A stretch of 64,000 bases of DNA, from positions 171,028 through 235,027 of the forward strand of contig NZ_FODN01000006.1 of NCBI RefSeq assembly GCF_900110375.1. Reading direction: 5' to 3'. The notes beneath the pieces were generated by a model. That model did no database searches. It was not told where the DNA came from and saw nothing but the letters and a program-made list of their open reading frames with translations. A program made the translations under genes and the position numbers. The DNA is from Flavobacterium sinopsychrotolerans (GTDB taxonomy: Bacteria > Bacteroidota > Bacteroidia > Flavobacteriales > Flavobacteriaceae). Below, piece by piece: positions 16,151 through 25,615 of this stretch (positions within the stretch are counted from its first letter, which is position 1; the number at the start of each line of letters is the position of its first letter).

Positions 16151-17923
16151 ATGTTTGATATTTCTGCATTAAAAGAAATGAAGCTTTCTGAGCTTCAAGA
16201 AATAGCTAAATCAGCTAAAACCATAAAATTTAACGGTGTAAAAAAAGAGACTTTAATCAGTCAAATTTTAGAGCATCAAGTGGCTGACGCTGATCCTACA
16301 TTGGATACAAAAACAGAAAGTAATCTGGAAGACGATAAACCTAAAAGAGAAAGAGCTAGAATACTGCCTGTGAAAAAAGCAGCTATTCAGAAAACACCAA
16401 AAAACAATCTTTTCGAAACGGAAGAAATCAAAGCAGATACAAGTGTTGACGCTGAAAATACTTCTACTGAAGCATTACCTGTTTCTAAAGAGGAAGAGCT
16501 ACCTTCAACTCAAGAGCTTGAATCAGGTGAAAAAAAAGTGGGTAAGGTAATTAAGTTTAATAAATCAGCTTACGAGAAGAAAATAGCTTTAAAAAAGGAT
16601 AAAGAAGAAGGAAAAGAAATAGCAAAAGAGACTGATGCTACAGCAGAAATCACAACCGAAGAAAAAGTTGATGTTCCTGTTCCTACAAAAAAAATAAATC
16701 CAAACCAATTACATAAGCTGAATCCAAATCCAAACGGAAATGGAAATCCAAATCCAAATCCAAATTTCAAAAATAAGAAAAGCAATTTTGCCGCTTCTGA
16801 TTTTGAATTTGACGGAATCATAGAAAGTGAAGGCGTTCTGGAGATGATGCCTGATGGGTATGGTTTCTTGCGTTCTTCGGATTATAATTATTTGGCTTCA
16901 CCAGATGATATTTATTTATCGACTTCTCAAATCAGGTTGTTCGGTCTTAAAACTGGAGATACGGTAAAAGGTGTGGTTCGTCCACCAAAAGAAGGAGAGA
17001 AATTTTTTCCATTAGTTCGAGTTTTAAAAATTAACGGACACGATCCTCAAGTGGTTCGTGACCGAGTTTCATTCGAACATTTAACGCCAGTATTTCCATC
17101 AGAAAAATTCAAATTGGCCGAAAAACAAAGCACGATTTCAACCAGAATTATCGATTTGTTTTCACCAATAGGAAAAGGACAACGTGGAATGATTGTGGCG
17201 CAGCCTAAAACAGGTAAAACCATGTTGCTGAAGGAAATTGCCAATGCAATTGCGGCGAACCATCCTGAAGTATACTTAATTGTTTTATTGATAGATGAGC
17301 GTCCGGAAGAAGTCACAGACATGCAACGTAGTGTGCGTGGTGAAGTAATCGCTTCAACATTTGACAGAGAGCCGCAAGAGCATGTGAAAATTGCAAATAT
17401 CGTTCTTGAAAAAGCAAAACGATTGGTAGAATGTGGTCATGATGTGGTGATTTTATTGGACTCGATTACGCGTTTGGCGAGAGCGTATAATACGGTACAG
17501 CCTGCTTCGGGTAAAGTATTAAGTGGAGGTGTGGATGCGAATGCATTGCAAAAACCAAAACGTTTCTTTGGAGCGGCACGTAATGTAGAAAATGGCGGTT
17601 CATTAAGTATTATTGCTACCGCATTGACTGAAACGGGTTCTAAAATGGACGAAGTTATCTTCGAAGAATTTAAAGGTACTGGTAATATGGAATTGCAATT
17701 GGATAGAAAAATTGCCAATAAACGTATTTTCCCAGCAATCGATTTGACTTCTTCAAGTACAAGACGAGATGATATGTTATTGGATCCAAAAACATTGCAA
17801 AGAATGTGGATTATGCGAAAATACCTTTCGGATATGAATCCGGTGGAAGCAATGGATTTTATTAATGATCGTTTCAAGAAAACGAAAAATAATGAAGAGT
17901 TCTTAATTTCAATGAATGATTAA
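16151..17923 (+). CDS. rho: Transcription termination factor Rho with extended N-terminus
   Basis: A hexameric RNA-dependent ATPase/translocase ending transcription. The 590 residues exceed the usual about 420 because of an insert. Residues 1-40 form the helical N-terminal domain ([17 protein letters not shown]). About 45-215 is a charged low-complexity insert that ends in Asn-Pro-rich runs ([15 protein letters not shown]). The RNA-binding cold-shock fold is at about 220-300 ([15 protein letters not shown]). The ATPase has Walker [12 protein letters not shown], Walker [17 protein letters not shown], the Q-loop/R-loop region and C-terminal [16 protein letters not shown]. Such inserts are typical of Bacteroidota Rho. 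A bidirectional hairpin follows about 80 bp downstream. Confidence 0.96.
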   Translation: MFDISALKEMKLSELQEIAKSAKTIKFNGVKKETLISQILEHQVADADPTLDTKTESNLEDDKPKRERARILPVKKAAIQKTPKNNLFETEEIKADTSVDAENTSTEALPVSKEEELPSTQELESGEKKVGKVIKFNKSAYEKKIALKKDKEEGKEIAKETDATAEITTEEKVDVPVPTKKINPNQLHKLNPNPNGNGNPNPNPNFKNKKSNFAASDFEFDGIIESEGVLEMMPDGYGFLRSSDYNYLASPDDIYLSTSQIRLFGLKTGDTVKGVVRPPKEGEKFFPLVRVLKINGHDPQVVRDRVSFEHLTPVFPSEKFKLAEKQSTISTRIIDLFSPIGKGQRGMIVAQPKTGKTMLLKEIANAIAANHPEVYLIVLLIDERPEEVTDMQRSVRGEVIASTFDREPQEHVKIANIVLEKAKRLVECGHDVVILLDSITRLARAYNTVQPASGKVLSGGVDANALQKPKRFFGAARNVENGGSLSIIATALTETGSKMDEVIFEEFKGTGNMELQLDRKIANKRIFPAIDLTSSSTRRDDMLLDPKTLQRMWIMRKYLSDMNPVEAMDFINDRFKKTKNNEEFLISMND

Positions 17924-18000
17924 TTATAAAGGTTCAAAGTTTTTTTAGTTTAATGTTTAAGGTTAGAAAAAGATTAAACTGAAAAAAAAATAATTACATA

Positions 18001-18033
18001 AAAAAAGTCCTCGAAATTTCGAGGACTTTTTTT
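18001..18033. terminator. Bidirectional terminator between rho and rsmB
   Basis: A perfect 32-bp palindrome (AAAAAAGTCCTCGAAA / TTTCGAGGACTTTTTT), U-tailed in both directions, between two convergent genes. Confidence 0.9.
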
Positions 18034-18061
18034 GTAAATTATAGAGTGTAAAATCTAATTT

Positions 18062-19318
18062 TTATTCTATTTCTTTTTGTACTCTTTTTTCTTTCTGTTC
18101 TACACTTTCTTTACGTTCTAACAAAGCCATGTAGAATCCGTCAAAACCTGACTCTGAAGCCAATATTTTTTGGTCTTTTATAAAGTTGAATTGTTTACCA
18201 ATGTCAGTTGTCAAAAAGCGTTCTACCTGTTCTTGATTTTCCGATGGTAATATAGAACAAGTCGCATATACTAATTTTCCTCCTGGTTTTACAATTTTAG
18301 AATAACTCTCTAAAACTTCCGATTGTACTTTACGGATATTATCAATAAATTCCGGTTTCAATTTCCATTTAGCATCTGGGTTTCTTTTCAAAACGCCTAA
18401 ACCGCTACAAGGCGCATCAATTAAAACACGGTCTGCTTTTTCGTGTAGTTTTTTGATGATTTTTGTAGAATCAATGATGCGGTATTCAATATTGAAAGCA
18501 CCGTCTCTTTTGGCTCTGATTTTTAATTGCTTCAATTTACTTTCATACAAATCCATAGCGATTAATTGTCCTTTGTTTTCCATCAAAGAAGCAATATGCA
18601 ATGTTTTTCCACCTGCACCTGCACAGGTATCAACCACGCGCATTCCTGGTTTTACATCAAGAAAAGCAGCTACTAATTGTGAGTTTGCATCCTGAACTTC
18701 AAAGAAACCTTGTTTGAAAGCGTCAGTCAGGAAAACATTCGCTCTTTCTTTCAGTACTAAAGCATCGGGTTGATTTTTCAACATTTCAGTTTCAATGTTT
18801 AAATCCATCAAAATAGCACGTAGCGCTTCTCTGGTCGTCTTAAGGGTATTTACTCTTAATATTACTTTAGCAGGTTGGTTTTGAGCTGCTATTTCAGTTG
18901 CCCAAATTTTCTCCCCTAATTCTTTAACGCCTAATTCATCCATCCAGTCCGGAATAGATTCTTTCAATGCTCTCACTTTAGAAAGTTCGTCAAAACGTCC
19001 TTTTATTTTTCGTTCCGGAGTTCCTTCCAGTTGTCGCCAATCCGGAATAGGATATCCTCTCAATACTGCCCAAACAGAGAACATTCTCCAAAGATTATCT
19101 CTGTCAAAAGGTTCTTTTACTTCGGCTATATCTGCGTATAATCTTTTCCAACGCACAATTTCGTAGATGGTTTCGGCAACAAACTTTCTGTCAGAGCTTC
19201 CCCAACGTTTGTCTTTTTTTAAAGATCTGGCAACTACTTTATCCGCATATTCACCTTCGTTAAAAATGGCGTTTAAAGCATCTATTGTTGTGTAAACTAA
19301 ATTTCTGTGTAATCTCAT
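18062..19318 (-). CDS. rsmB: RsmB/NOP2-type RNA m5C methyltransferase
   Basis: An S-adenosylmethionine-dependent methyltransferase making 5-methylcytosine in rRNA (16S C967 for RsmB). The protein has 418 residues. An N-terminal helical NusB-like region (about 1-130) precedes a PUA-like or FDX segment and the Rossmann domain. The SAM motif is VVDTCAGAGGKTLHIAS. The two catalytic cysteines are in DAPCSGLGVLKRNPD and YATCSILPSENQEQV. The NusB-like start favours RsmB over RsmF, although the family has several paralogues. The start ATG is preceded by a TACCTTTG box at 19336-19343. Confidence 0.85.
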   Translation of the reverse strand: MRLHRNLVYTTIDALNAIFNEGEYADKVVARSLKKDKRWGSSDRKFVAETIYEIVRWKRLYADIAEVKEPFDRDNLWRMFSVWAVLRGYPIPDWRQLEGTPERKIKGRFDELSKVRALKESIPDWMDELGVKELGEKIWATEIAAQNQPAKVILRVNTLKTTREALRAILMDLNIETEMLKNQPDALVLKERANVFLTDAFKQGFFEVQDANSQLVAAFLDVKPGMRVVDTCAGAGGKTLHIASLMENKGQLIAMDLYESKLKQLKIRAKRDGAFNIEYRIIDSTKIIKKLHEKADRVLIDAPCSGLGVLKRNPDAKWKLKPEFIDNIRKVQSEVLESYSKIVKPGGKLVYATCSILPSENQEQVERFLTTDIGKQFNFIKDQKILASESGFDGFYMALLERKESVEQKEKRVQKEIE

Positions 19319-19335
19319 TTTAAATAATTGAGGTG

Positions 19336-19343
19336 CAAAGGTA
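19336..19343 (-). promoter_or_regulatory. -7 box (TACCTTTG) for rsmB
   Basis: The minus strand reads TACCTTTGCACC, the typical flavobacterial -7 element with its following GCA, 18-25 bp upstream of the ATG. Confidence 0.6.
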
Positions 19344-19410
19344 CTATTAATTGATTGAATGTTATATTTTTAATAATGAATGTTGTTTTTAAATTTTTCG
19401 ACAAAAAAAA

Positions 19411-19432
19411 AACACTGTATTACTACAGTGTT
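19411..19432 (-). terminator. Terminator of kup
   Basis: Perfect 9-bp stem AACACTGTA / TACAGTGTT with loop TTAC, and an A-run at 19403-19412 giving the U-run on minus-strand RNA. Confidence 0.88.
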
Positions 19433-19459
19433 TTATGGATGATTTTAAAAGCAAAAAAG

Positions 19460-21421
19460 TTATTTTACTCTTGTCAATCCTATATTTTCAGGAGCATGAA
19501 GTACCATTGGAAATTTCTCCACTTTTACGGAACTGCTGTCTAGACCAAAGGCTCTCTCTTCGGATAAACTTAGTTTTTTAATGAAGAAATAGGAATTCAT
19601 AATTATTTTTTCATGCCATCTTAAGTCACTATCATTAGAAAGAAACTTTTCAGATAAGACAAATTTGAAATCACCTATGATATTGTTTTTGTTCAAAGAT
19701 TCATATCTGCTGGTTATATCTACTTCTCCTTTTTTTACCATGTCTCTGATTACTTCTCTAAACATCAGGTTTATTTTGGTAGGCTCTCTAAAACCAAGAT
19801 TAAAGTCTACACGATACAAATCATCTTTGACAATTTCGGTTACTTTATATTCGGTTTTGTAAGGTTCTGTTAGTATATTCACGTGAACAAACCAGTAGAT
19901 GTCGGCTCTTTTGGGTCTTTTTTGCAAAATAGAATACATTACTTTTTCTTCTATTTCATCTGTTCTTCCGGCATTGGTCATGTAAACTAAATGCGTGGCA
20001 TATTTAGGTATCGATAAATCGGCACTTAATTCAACAAGCACTTTTTTGTAATCCTCAATTTTAACGATTTTGGTGTAGCTTTTATTAATTTTCTTCGCCA
20101 AATACCAAATGGTCATTATGCTGATTAAAGTAATTGCTATGAAAAGCGTTACATAACCACCGTCAGCGAACTTAGTAATATTAGCAGCGAGAAAACTAAA
20201 TTCTATGGCTAAATAAATGGTAATCAACGGTATGATAAAATATAATTTTACTCTTTTCATGATTAAATAAAAATTAAGTAAAATAGTGGTCATAATCATA
20301 CATAAGATAATGGCCAGACCATAAGCATGTTCCATATTGCTGGATTCTTCAAAATGCAATACGATTCCAACACAGCCAAAAAACAGTAACCAGTTGATTG
20401 ATGGAATATACAACTGCCCTTTTAATTCAGTAGGATATTTGATTTTTACTTTTGGCCAAAAATTCAATCGCATCGCTTCATTTATTAAGGTAAATGAGCC
20501 ACTAATTAAGGCTTGCGAAGCAATTACAGCAGCAAGAGTTGCTATTACAATTCCTATAGGTTGAAACCAGTCTGGCATAATTAAGTAAAATGGATTTCCA
20601 TTTTTTCCACCCAAACTTTGCAATGTTTCTCCTTCATGCTGAATTAAATAAGCCGCTTGTCCAAAATAATTAAGTACTAAGGCAGTTTTTACAAAAATCC
20701 AGCTGATTCTAATGTTTTTTCGTCCGCAATGTCCCATGTCAGAGTACAATGCTTCCGCGCCTGTTGTACAAAGGAATACAAATCCTAAAACAAAAAAGCC
20801 TTCGGGATGAATGGTCAATAAATGATAGGCATAATAGGGGTTGATGGCTCTAAAAACATCAGTATGTTGTGCTATTTGGATACATCCCAAAATAGCAAGC
20901 ATTCCAAACCAAATCAGCATCATTGGAGCGAAAAACTTACCGACTAATTTGGTTCCAAATTGCTGTATAGCAAAAAGTACGAATAGAATAGTTATTACAA
21001 TTGGAATTGTATTTATTTCGGGATAATAAGTTCTAATCCCTTCTACAGCAGAAGATACAGATATTGGAGGTGTAATGATTCCGTCCGCTAATAAGGCACT
21101 TCCTCCTATTATTGCAGGGACTATCAGCCATTGAATTTTTGTTTTTTTGACCAAAGCATATAATGCAAAAATACCTCCTTCACCGTGATTATCAGCACTT
21201 AAAGTTATGAGTACATATTTGATAGTGGTTTGAAGGGTAAGTGTCCAAAATACACATGATATGCCACCTAAAACAACATCCGCGTTTATGATATGCTCGC
21301 CTAATATGGCTTTCATTACGTATAGTGGTGATGTTCCTATGTCACCGTAAATTATTCCTAATGAAATTAATAAACCACCTAATGTCCATTTACTATGCAG
21401 GTCTTTGTGCGATGCGCTCAT
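19460..21421 (-). CDS. kup: KUP-family potassium uptake transporter
   Basis: A K+/H+ symporter of the inner membrane, 653 residues, as expected for Kup. The N-terminal signature GIIYGDIGTSPLYVMKAI is diagnostic. About 12 membrane helices (about 12-435) include LSADNHGEGGIFALYALV and CTTGAEALYSDMGHCG. A cytoplasmic C-terminal domain (about 450-653) follows. It is a single gene between two hairpins, with a TATTTTTG box 23-30 bp upstream. No riboswitch or c-di-AMP element is apparent in the short leader. Confidence 0.95.
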   Translation of the reverse strand: MSASHKDLHSKWTLGGLLISLGIIYGDIGTSPLYVMKAILGEHIINADVVLGGISCVFWTLTLQTTIKYVLITLSADNHGEGGIFALYALVKKTKIQWLIVPAIIGGSALLADGIITPPISVSSAVEGIRTYYPEINTIPIVITILFVLFAIQQFGTKLVGKFFAPMMLIWFGMLAILGCIQIAQHTDVFRAINPYYAYHLLTIHPEGFFVLGFVFLCTTGAEALYSDMGHCGRKNIRISWIFVKTALVLNYFGQAAYLIQHEGETLQSLGGKNGNPFYLIMPDWFQPIGIVIATLAAVIASQALISGSFTLINEAMRLNFWPKVKIKYPTELKGQLYIPSINWLLFFGCVGIVLHFEESSNMEHAYGLAIILCMIMTTILLNFYLIMKRVKLYFIIPLITIYLAIEFSFLAANITKFADGGYVTLFIAITLISIMTIWYLAKKINKSYTKIVKIEDYKKVLVELSADLSIPKYATHLVYMTNAGRTDEIEEKVMYSILQKRPKRADIYWFVHVNILTEPYKTEYKVTEIVKDDLYRVDFNLGFREPTKINLMFREVIRDMVKKGEVDITSRYESLNKNNIIGDFKFVLSEKFLSNDSDLRWHEKIIMNSYFFIKKLSLSEERAFGLDSSSVKVEKFPMVLHAPENIGLTRVK

Positions 21422-21443
21422 GTAATATTTTTAAAAAACTTGT

Positions 21444-21451
21444 CAAAAATA
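21444..21451 (-). promoter_or_regulatory. Candidate -7 box (TATTTTTG) for kup
   Basis: TAnnTTTG match on the minus strand, 23-30 bp upstream of the kup ATG. Confidence 0.4.
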
Positions 21452-21485
21452 CACTTTTAAAATAAATTAGAGCTTTTTATCCAAT

Positions 21486-21517
21486 AAAAAAACACGGCTA
21501 TCAAAGCCGTGTTTTTT
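21486..21517 (-). terminator. Terminator of the tandem-repeat protein gene
   Basis: Strong stem AAAAAACACGGCT / AGCCGTGTTTTTT with a 5-base loop, 22 bp past the stop codon at 21539. Confidence 0.9.
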
Positions 21518-21538
21518 AGTTTCTTTTTTAATATATTT

Positions 21539-22912
21539 TTAGGATCTTCTATTGTCGTTTCGGGAAGAATTCCCTCTTTGACTTTCTGTTCTTTGCGGCG
21601 CTGATTCTCTTGAAGAATTTCCTCTGCTTTGAGATTCTGCTCTTTGTGGGGCAGCTTGTCTTGACGGGGTTGTTCTGTTTTGAGAATAATCTCTCTGGGA
21701 ATTTCCTCTTTGCGGTGTAGCCTGACTAGAAGGATTGGTTCTGTTTTGAGCATAATCTCTTTGAGTATTCCCTCTTTGCGGTGTTGCCTGACTAGAAGGA
21801 TTGGTTCTGTTTTGAGAATAATCCCTTTGAGAATTTCCTCTTTGTGGCGTTGCCTGAGTAGAAGGACTAGTTCTGTTTTGAGAATAATCCCTTTGAGAAT
21901 TTCCTCTTTGCGGTGTTGCCTGACTAGAAGGATTGGTTCTGTTTTGAGAATACTCTCTCTGCGAATTCCCCCTTTGTGGTGCTTCCTGACTAGAAGGATT
22001 GGTTCTGTTTTGAGAATACTCTCTCTGCGAATTTCCTCTTTGTGGTGTTGCCTGATTAGAAGAATTAGTTCTGTTTTGAGAATAATCTCTTGAAGATCCT
22101 GCTCTTTGTGGTCCAGCTTCTCTAGATGTAACGGCTCTTCTATTAGAATAACCAGTTTCATTTCTTGATCCTCTTCTTTGGTCTAATTCATATCGGTTCG
22201 TTACATTAGCGTTTCTTCTTGAAAAAGAATAGTTCGGGTTTTGTCTTTCATAACCATTTGAGCGTCTTGAATTATGTAATACTACAGCGCGATTACTTCT
22301 TCTGTTAGTAACATAATTGTAATTGTTGTTAATGTTTAAACTGATATTAATGTTATTTCTATATCGGAACACAGGGAACGGATTCCATGCATAATAATAG
22401 GAAGGATAATAACCCCAATTCCAAGTGGAATAATATGGACGATAATTAGGTGACCAGAATGAAGCATAAATTACAGGAGTACTGTAATAAACGGGCTCAT
22501 AAATATAATTTTCACCATACATGAAAACATCTCCTACTACTTGAACATGAATTTTATTGTTTCTGTCTTTTTCAACATCAATTGTAGCCACATCTTGGTA
22601 GACATCGTCATCAATTACGGATTGGACTATGATTAAGTGTGTTCTATTTTCTACTGTTTCAATAACCCGTAAATAATCAACTTCATTATCATTATTCAAA
22701 TCTAAATTTGATATTTGAAGTTCAGGATCATTCAGCCGTCTTTCAAAATCCTGCAGGTCTCTAGATTCGCCAAAAATAGAAGCAACAGCTCTCAAATCAA
22801 GATTATCGCTGATTTCGGCATTCATGGCATTTACTGATGTTCTATCTTGCGCTTGTGTTTGTGTTGCGAAAACAGAAGTCAATAGACTCAATAATAGTAG
22901 TTTCGTTTTCAT
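21539..22912 (-). CDS. Exported protein with C-terminal 22-residue tandem repeats
   Basis: The protein has 457 residues with a signal peptide cleaved after about TQAQ (22). Residues 35-135 form a conserved domain (DLRAVASIFGES, DFERRLNDPELQISNLDLNN, VQSVIDDDVYQDVATIDVEKD) that I recall from Bacteroidota exported proteins without a known role. Residues 135-185 are rich in Tyr, Trp and Pro. Residues 190-265 are Asn/Arg-rich. Seven copies of a 22-residue unit (PQRGNSQRDYSQNRTNPSSQ plus two residues) fill 268-421. An Arg/Ser/Asn-rich tail follows. The highly basic, polar tail could bind cell wall, nucleic acid or polysaccharide; this is a guess. The repeats keep other frames open as well, but only this one has a signal peptide. 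Confidence 0.8.
   Translation of the reverse strand: MKTKLLLLSLLTSVFATQTQAQDRTSVNAMNAEISDNLDLRAVASIFGESRDLQDFERRLNDPELQISNLDLNNDNEVDYLRVIETVENRTHLIIVQSVIDDDVYQDVATIDVEKDRNNKIHVQVVGDVFMYGENYIYEPVYYSTPVIYASFWSPNYRPYYSTWNWGYYPSYYYAWNPFPVFRYRNNINISLNINNNYNYVTNRRSNRAVVLHNSRRSNGYERQNPNYSFSRRNANVTNRYELDQRRGSRNETGYSNRRAVTSREAGPQRAGSSRDYSQNRTNSSNQATPQRGNSQREYSQNRTNPSSQEAPQRGNSQREYSQNRTNPSSQATPQRGNSQRDYSQNRTSPSTQATPQRGNSQRDYSQNRTNPSSQATPQRGNTQRDYAQNRTNPSSQATPQRGNSQRDYSQNRTTPSRQAAPQRAESQSRGNSSRESAPQRTESQRGNSSRNDNRRS
21650..22111 (-). repeat. 66-bp tandem repeat, seven units
   Basis: The unit encodes 22 residues beginning PQR. Units 2-7 differ at only a few residues each (D/E, S/T, N/S changes), and unit 1 and the trailing copies are more diverged. 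The near-identity suggests recent expansion or gene conversion, and copy number is likely to vary between strains. Confidence 0.85.
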
Positions 22913-23029
22913 AATAAATTGGATTAAGTTTTCCCTTTTTTTTCAATATCCAATTACTGTGCCAATTAATATTAGTCTCTATTTGTATTTGTATTATTAA
23001 TTGTAAATTAGCCCTAAAATGTACGAAAA

Positions 23030-24094
23030 ATGAAAAATATTTTTTTAATTCTATTAGTTTTAATTGTGTTTGTGTCTTGTAAAACAGGTGTTTGTGATTA
23101 TAAAAATTTAAATAAAGTTAGTTTTCAATCTGTTACAATTGATACACTATTCCAAGATAAAATAAGTATCAGAGCGATTCAAATTGATAAAAATAAAATT
23201 TGGTATGCTGCTGATAAAGGAAGATATGGTTTTTATAATTTGGATACCAATCAAAAAATGGAGAACAGAATTACCAAGGATTCTTTAAAACTTGAATTCA
23301 GAAGCATTGCCCAAACAGCGAAGCATATTTTTATTCTGAATGTTGCAAATCCTGCATTGTTGCACCGAATTTCAAAAGACGGAAAGGAAACAAAAATAGT
23401 GTACCAAGAAAATCATGAGAAAGTCTTTTACGACAGTATGCAATTTTGGGATGATAAAGAAGGTATTGCAATGGGAGATCCAATTGCTGATTGTCTGAAC
23501 ATCATTACGACACGTGACGGAGGGAATTCATGGAATAAAATCCCGTGTGATAAATTACCAAAAGTGATGGAAGGCGAAGCTGCTTTTGCGGCCAGCAACA
23601 CAAATATTGTCATCAAAGGAAACCATACGTGGATTGTTTCCGGTGGAAAAAAATCAAGGGTTTTTTATTCCTCTGATAGAGGAAATAGCTGGTCAGTGCA
23701 TGAAACTCCAATTGTACAAGGAAAAACGATGACCGGAATTTTTACGGCTGATTTTTATGATGCAAATAACGGATTTATAGCCGGAGGCGATTATGAAATC
23801 AAGAATCAGAACTTCTCTAATAAAGCCATTACTACGGATGGTGGAAAAACATGGAAGCTTACGGCTGAAAATCAAGGTTTCGGATATGCTTCCTGTGTGC
23901 AATATATTCCTAAAAGCAACGCTAAAGGGCTTTTAACTGTAGGTGCTTCAGGGATTTATTATTCTTTTGATAGCGGTGTTTCATGGAAACAACTATCAAC
24001 GGATTCCACTCTGAACACAATTCGTTTTATAGATGAAAATACCGCTTTTGCTGCAGGGCAGAATAAAATGATTCGAATCCATTTTAAATTCTGA
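23030..24094 (+). CDS. BNR/Ycf48-like beta-propeller lipoprotein
   Basis: The protein has 354 residues. The signal MKNIFLILLVLIVFVSC ends in a lipobox, so it is a lipoprotein. The rest is a beta-propeller with repeated Asp-box motifs of the form S/T-x-D-x-G-x-x-W: TRDGGNSW, SSDRGNSW, TTDGGKTW and SFDSGVSW. Similar proteins are annotated as oxidoreductases or photosystem-assembly-like (Ycf48), but no catalytic residues can be named. It is transcribed divergently from the tandem-repeat protein gene. Probably a periplasmic or surface binding protein. Confidence 0.82.
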   Translation: MKNIFLILLVLIVFVSCKTGVCDYKNLNKVSFQSVTIDTLFQDKISIRAIQIDKNKIWYAADKGRYGFYNLDTNQKMENRITKDSLKLEFRSIAQTAKHIFILNVANPALLHRISKDGKETKIVYQENHEKVFYDSMQFWDDKEGIAMGDPIADCLNIITTRDGGNSWNKIPCDKLPKVMEGEAAFAASNTNIVIKGNHTWIVSGGKKSRVFYSSDRGNSWSVHETPIVQGKTMTGIFTADFYDANNGFIAGGDYEIKNQNFSNKAITTDGGKTWKLTAENQGFGYASCVQYIPKSNAKGLLTVGASGIYYSFDSGVSWKQLSTDSTLNTIRFIDENTAFAAGQNKMIRIHFKF

Positions 24095-24116
24095 TTAAAA
24101 TAGCATTAACATCAAT

Positions 24117-24124
24117 TAGATTTG
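24117..24124 (+). promoter_or_regulatory. Candidate -7 box (TAGATTTG) for the DUF389 gene
   Basis: TAnnTTTG match on the plus strand, downstream of the preceding gene's stop. It is compatible with either candidate start of the next gene. Confidence 0.4.
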
Positions 24125-24274
24125 TATTTAAAAATTATTTAAGGAATTGGTTTTTTGAAAATATACAAGTATTACTATTTTAAAATTAGTTATCTTACTG
24201 ACTTCATTGATAAGAGGAACAATTGGGATTTTGTTTTTGAAGGTAATCTTGAAACAAGAAATAAACAAAGAAGC

Positions 24275-25570
24275 ATGAATAAAGTAGTAAATTTTATTGA
24301 CTTACATAGCGGTGAAGAAGACAAAAAGAAAGTCTTGGATAATGTAACGTCAAACATTTCTTTCCGAGGATCAAATTTATGGATTTTGGCTTGTGCAATT
24401 GTAGTGGCTTCTGTTGGACTGAATGTGAATTCAACCGCAGTAATTATTGGAGCCATGCTAATTTCCCCTTTGATGGGACCAATTGTTGGTGCCGGTTTTG
24501 GTTTGGGAATTTATGATTTTAATCTGCTAAAAAGATCACTTAAAAACTTGCTTATTGCCACGGTAGTGAGTTTGGTGGTTTCCACTGTTTATTTTTATTT
24601 AAGCCCTTTCAAAGACACACAATCGGAACTTTTAGCAAGAACATCACCTAATATTTACGATATTTTCATTGCTTTTTTTGGAGGGCTCGTAGGAGTAATA
24701 GCCATCACAAGGGTAGAGAAAGGAAATCCTATTCCCGGAGTTGCCATCGCAACGGCTTTAATGCCACCTTTATGTACGGCGGGTTACGGATTAGCCTTGG
24801 GGAATTTTAAATTCTTTTTTGGTGCTATGTATTTGTATACTATTAATTGTGTTTTTATCTGTATTGCAACCTTTATAATTGTCAAATATTTAAAATATCC
24901 AATTGTTAAACAAACCAATTTAAAGACAGAAAAGCGAGTAAAGTATATGATTTCTTTTTTGACTTTAGCTTTGATTGTCCCAAGTGTTTTCTTTGCATAT
25001 CAGCTTTTTCAAGAAAAAAAATACAAACAAAAGGTAGAGCAATTTTTAAAATTAGAATTTATTGATAAAGGGTTTACTGTTCTGTATAAAAAAACGCAGT
25101 TTACGTCAAATCCAAAAAAAATTGATATTGCTTTTTTACGAAAAAGGTTGGATAGGGATGAAATAAAAGAACTTAACGGAAAATTGAAAACGTATGAATT
25201 GAATAATACGGTTTTAAATATTATTCAAGATACAACTGATCTAAAGCAGGATATTTTGAATGAAATTACGTTTAACAATAAAACCATGAGCGAAAAAGAT
25301 TTGATTATTGCCAAGCTGCAAAGTCAAATTACTTCTTTAAAATTCGATAATAATGCTATCCTGAATGAAACACGAATACTGTTTCCCGAAATTGAGAATA
25401 TTGCCATTGCGAATCATGTTTTTAATGAAAATAAGACCACCAAAAAAGTGATTACAGTAGTGCTTTATGAAAGTAAAAAAGATATAAATACTGCCGACAA
25501 ACAAAAATTGATTGCATGGCTCAAAAACAAATTCAAAACGGATGTTGTTGAAATTTATAAAAGGCAATAA
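24275..25570 (+). CDS. DUF389 (TIGR00341-type) membrane protein
   Basis: Start is the ATG at 24275 (MNKVVNFIDLHSGEEDKKKV, 431 residues). The frame extends to a TTG at 24155, but that peptide is aromatic-rich and unlike the family. The DUF389 core (about 30-200) has NSTAVIIGAMLISPLMGPIVGAG and later GNPIPGVAIATALMPPLCTAGYGLALGN, with about six membrane helices. A further helix at about 225-245 leads to a long polar C-terminal domain (about 250-431) with a coiled-coil-like stretch. The family has no established function. It ends 45 bp before the converging arsenic operon. Confidence 0.85.
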   Translation: MNKVVNFIDLHSGEEDKKKVLDNVTSNISFRGSNLWILACAIVVASVGLNVNSTAVIIGAMLISPLMGPIVGAGFGLGIYDFNLLKRSLKNLLIATVVSLVVSTVYFYLSPFKDTQSELLARTSPNIYDIFIAFFGGLVGVIAITRVEKGNPIPGVAIATALMPPLCTAGYGLALGNFKFFFGAMYLYTINCVFICIATFIIVKYLKYPIVKQTNLKTEKRVKYMISFLTLALIVPSVFFAYQLFQEKKYKQKVEQFLKLEFIDKGFTVLYKKTQFTSNPKKIDIAFLRKRLDRDEIKELNGKLKTYELNNTVLNIIQDTTDLKQDILNEITFNNKTMSEKDLIIAKLQSQITSLKFDNNAILNETRILFPEIENIAIANHVFNENKTTKKVITVVLYESKKDINTADKQKLIAWLKNKFKTDVVEIYKRQ

Positions 25571-25615
25571 ATTCGGTTAAATTACTGTAATGAACTGATT
25601 TTATAATAAACGGAT

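Noticed and set aside
21680..22093. 137-residue plus-strand frame
   Set aside because: It is antisense to the tandem repeat; its regular Ile/Ser/Arg pattern merely mirrors the repeat.
21457..22161. 234-residue frame on the minus strand
   Set aside because: It is an alternative frame of the 66-bp tandem repeat and extends through the terminator hairpin; the frame from 22912 has the signal peptide and conserved domain.
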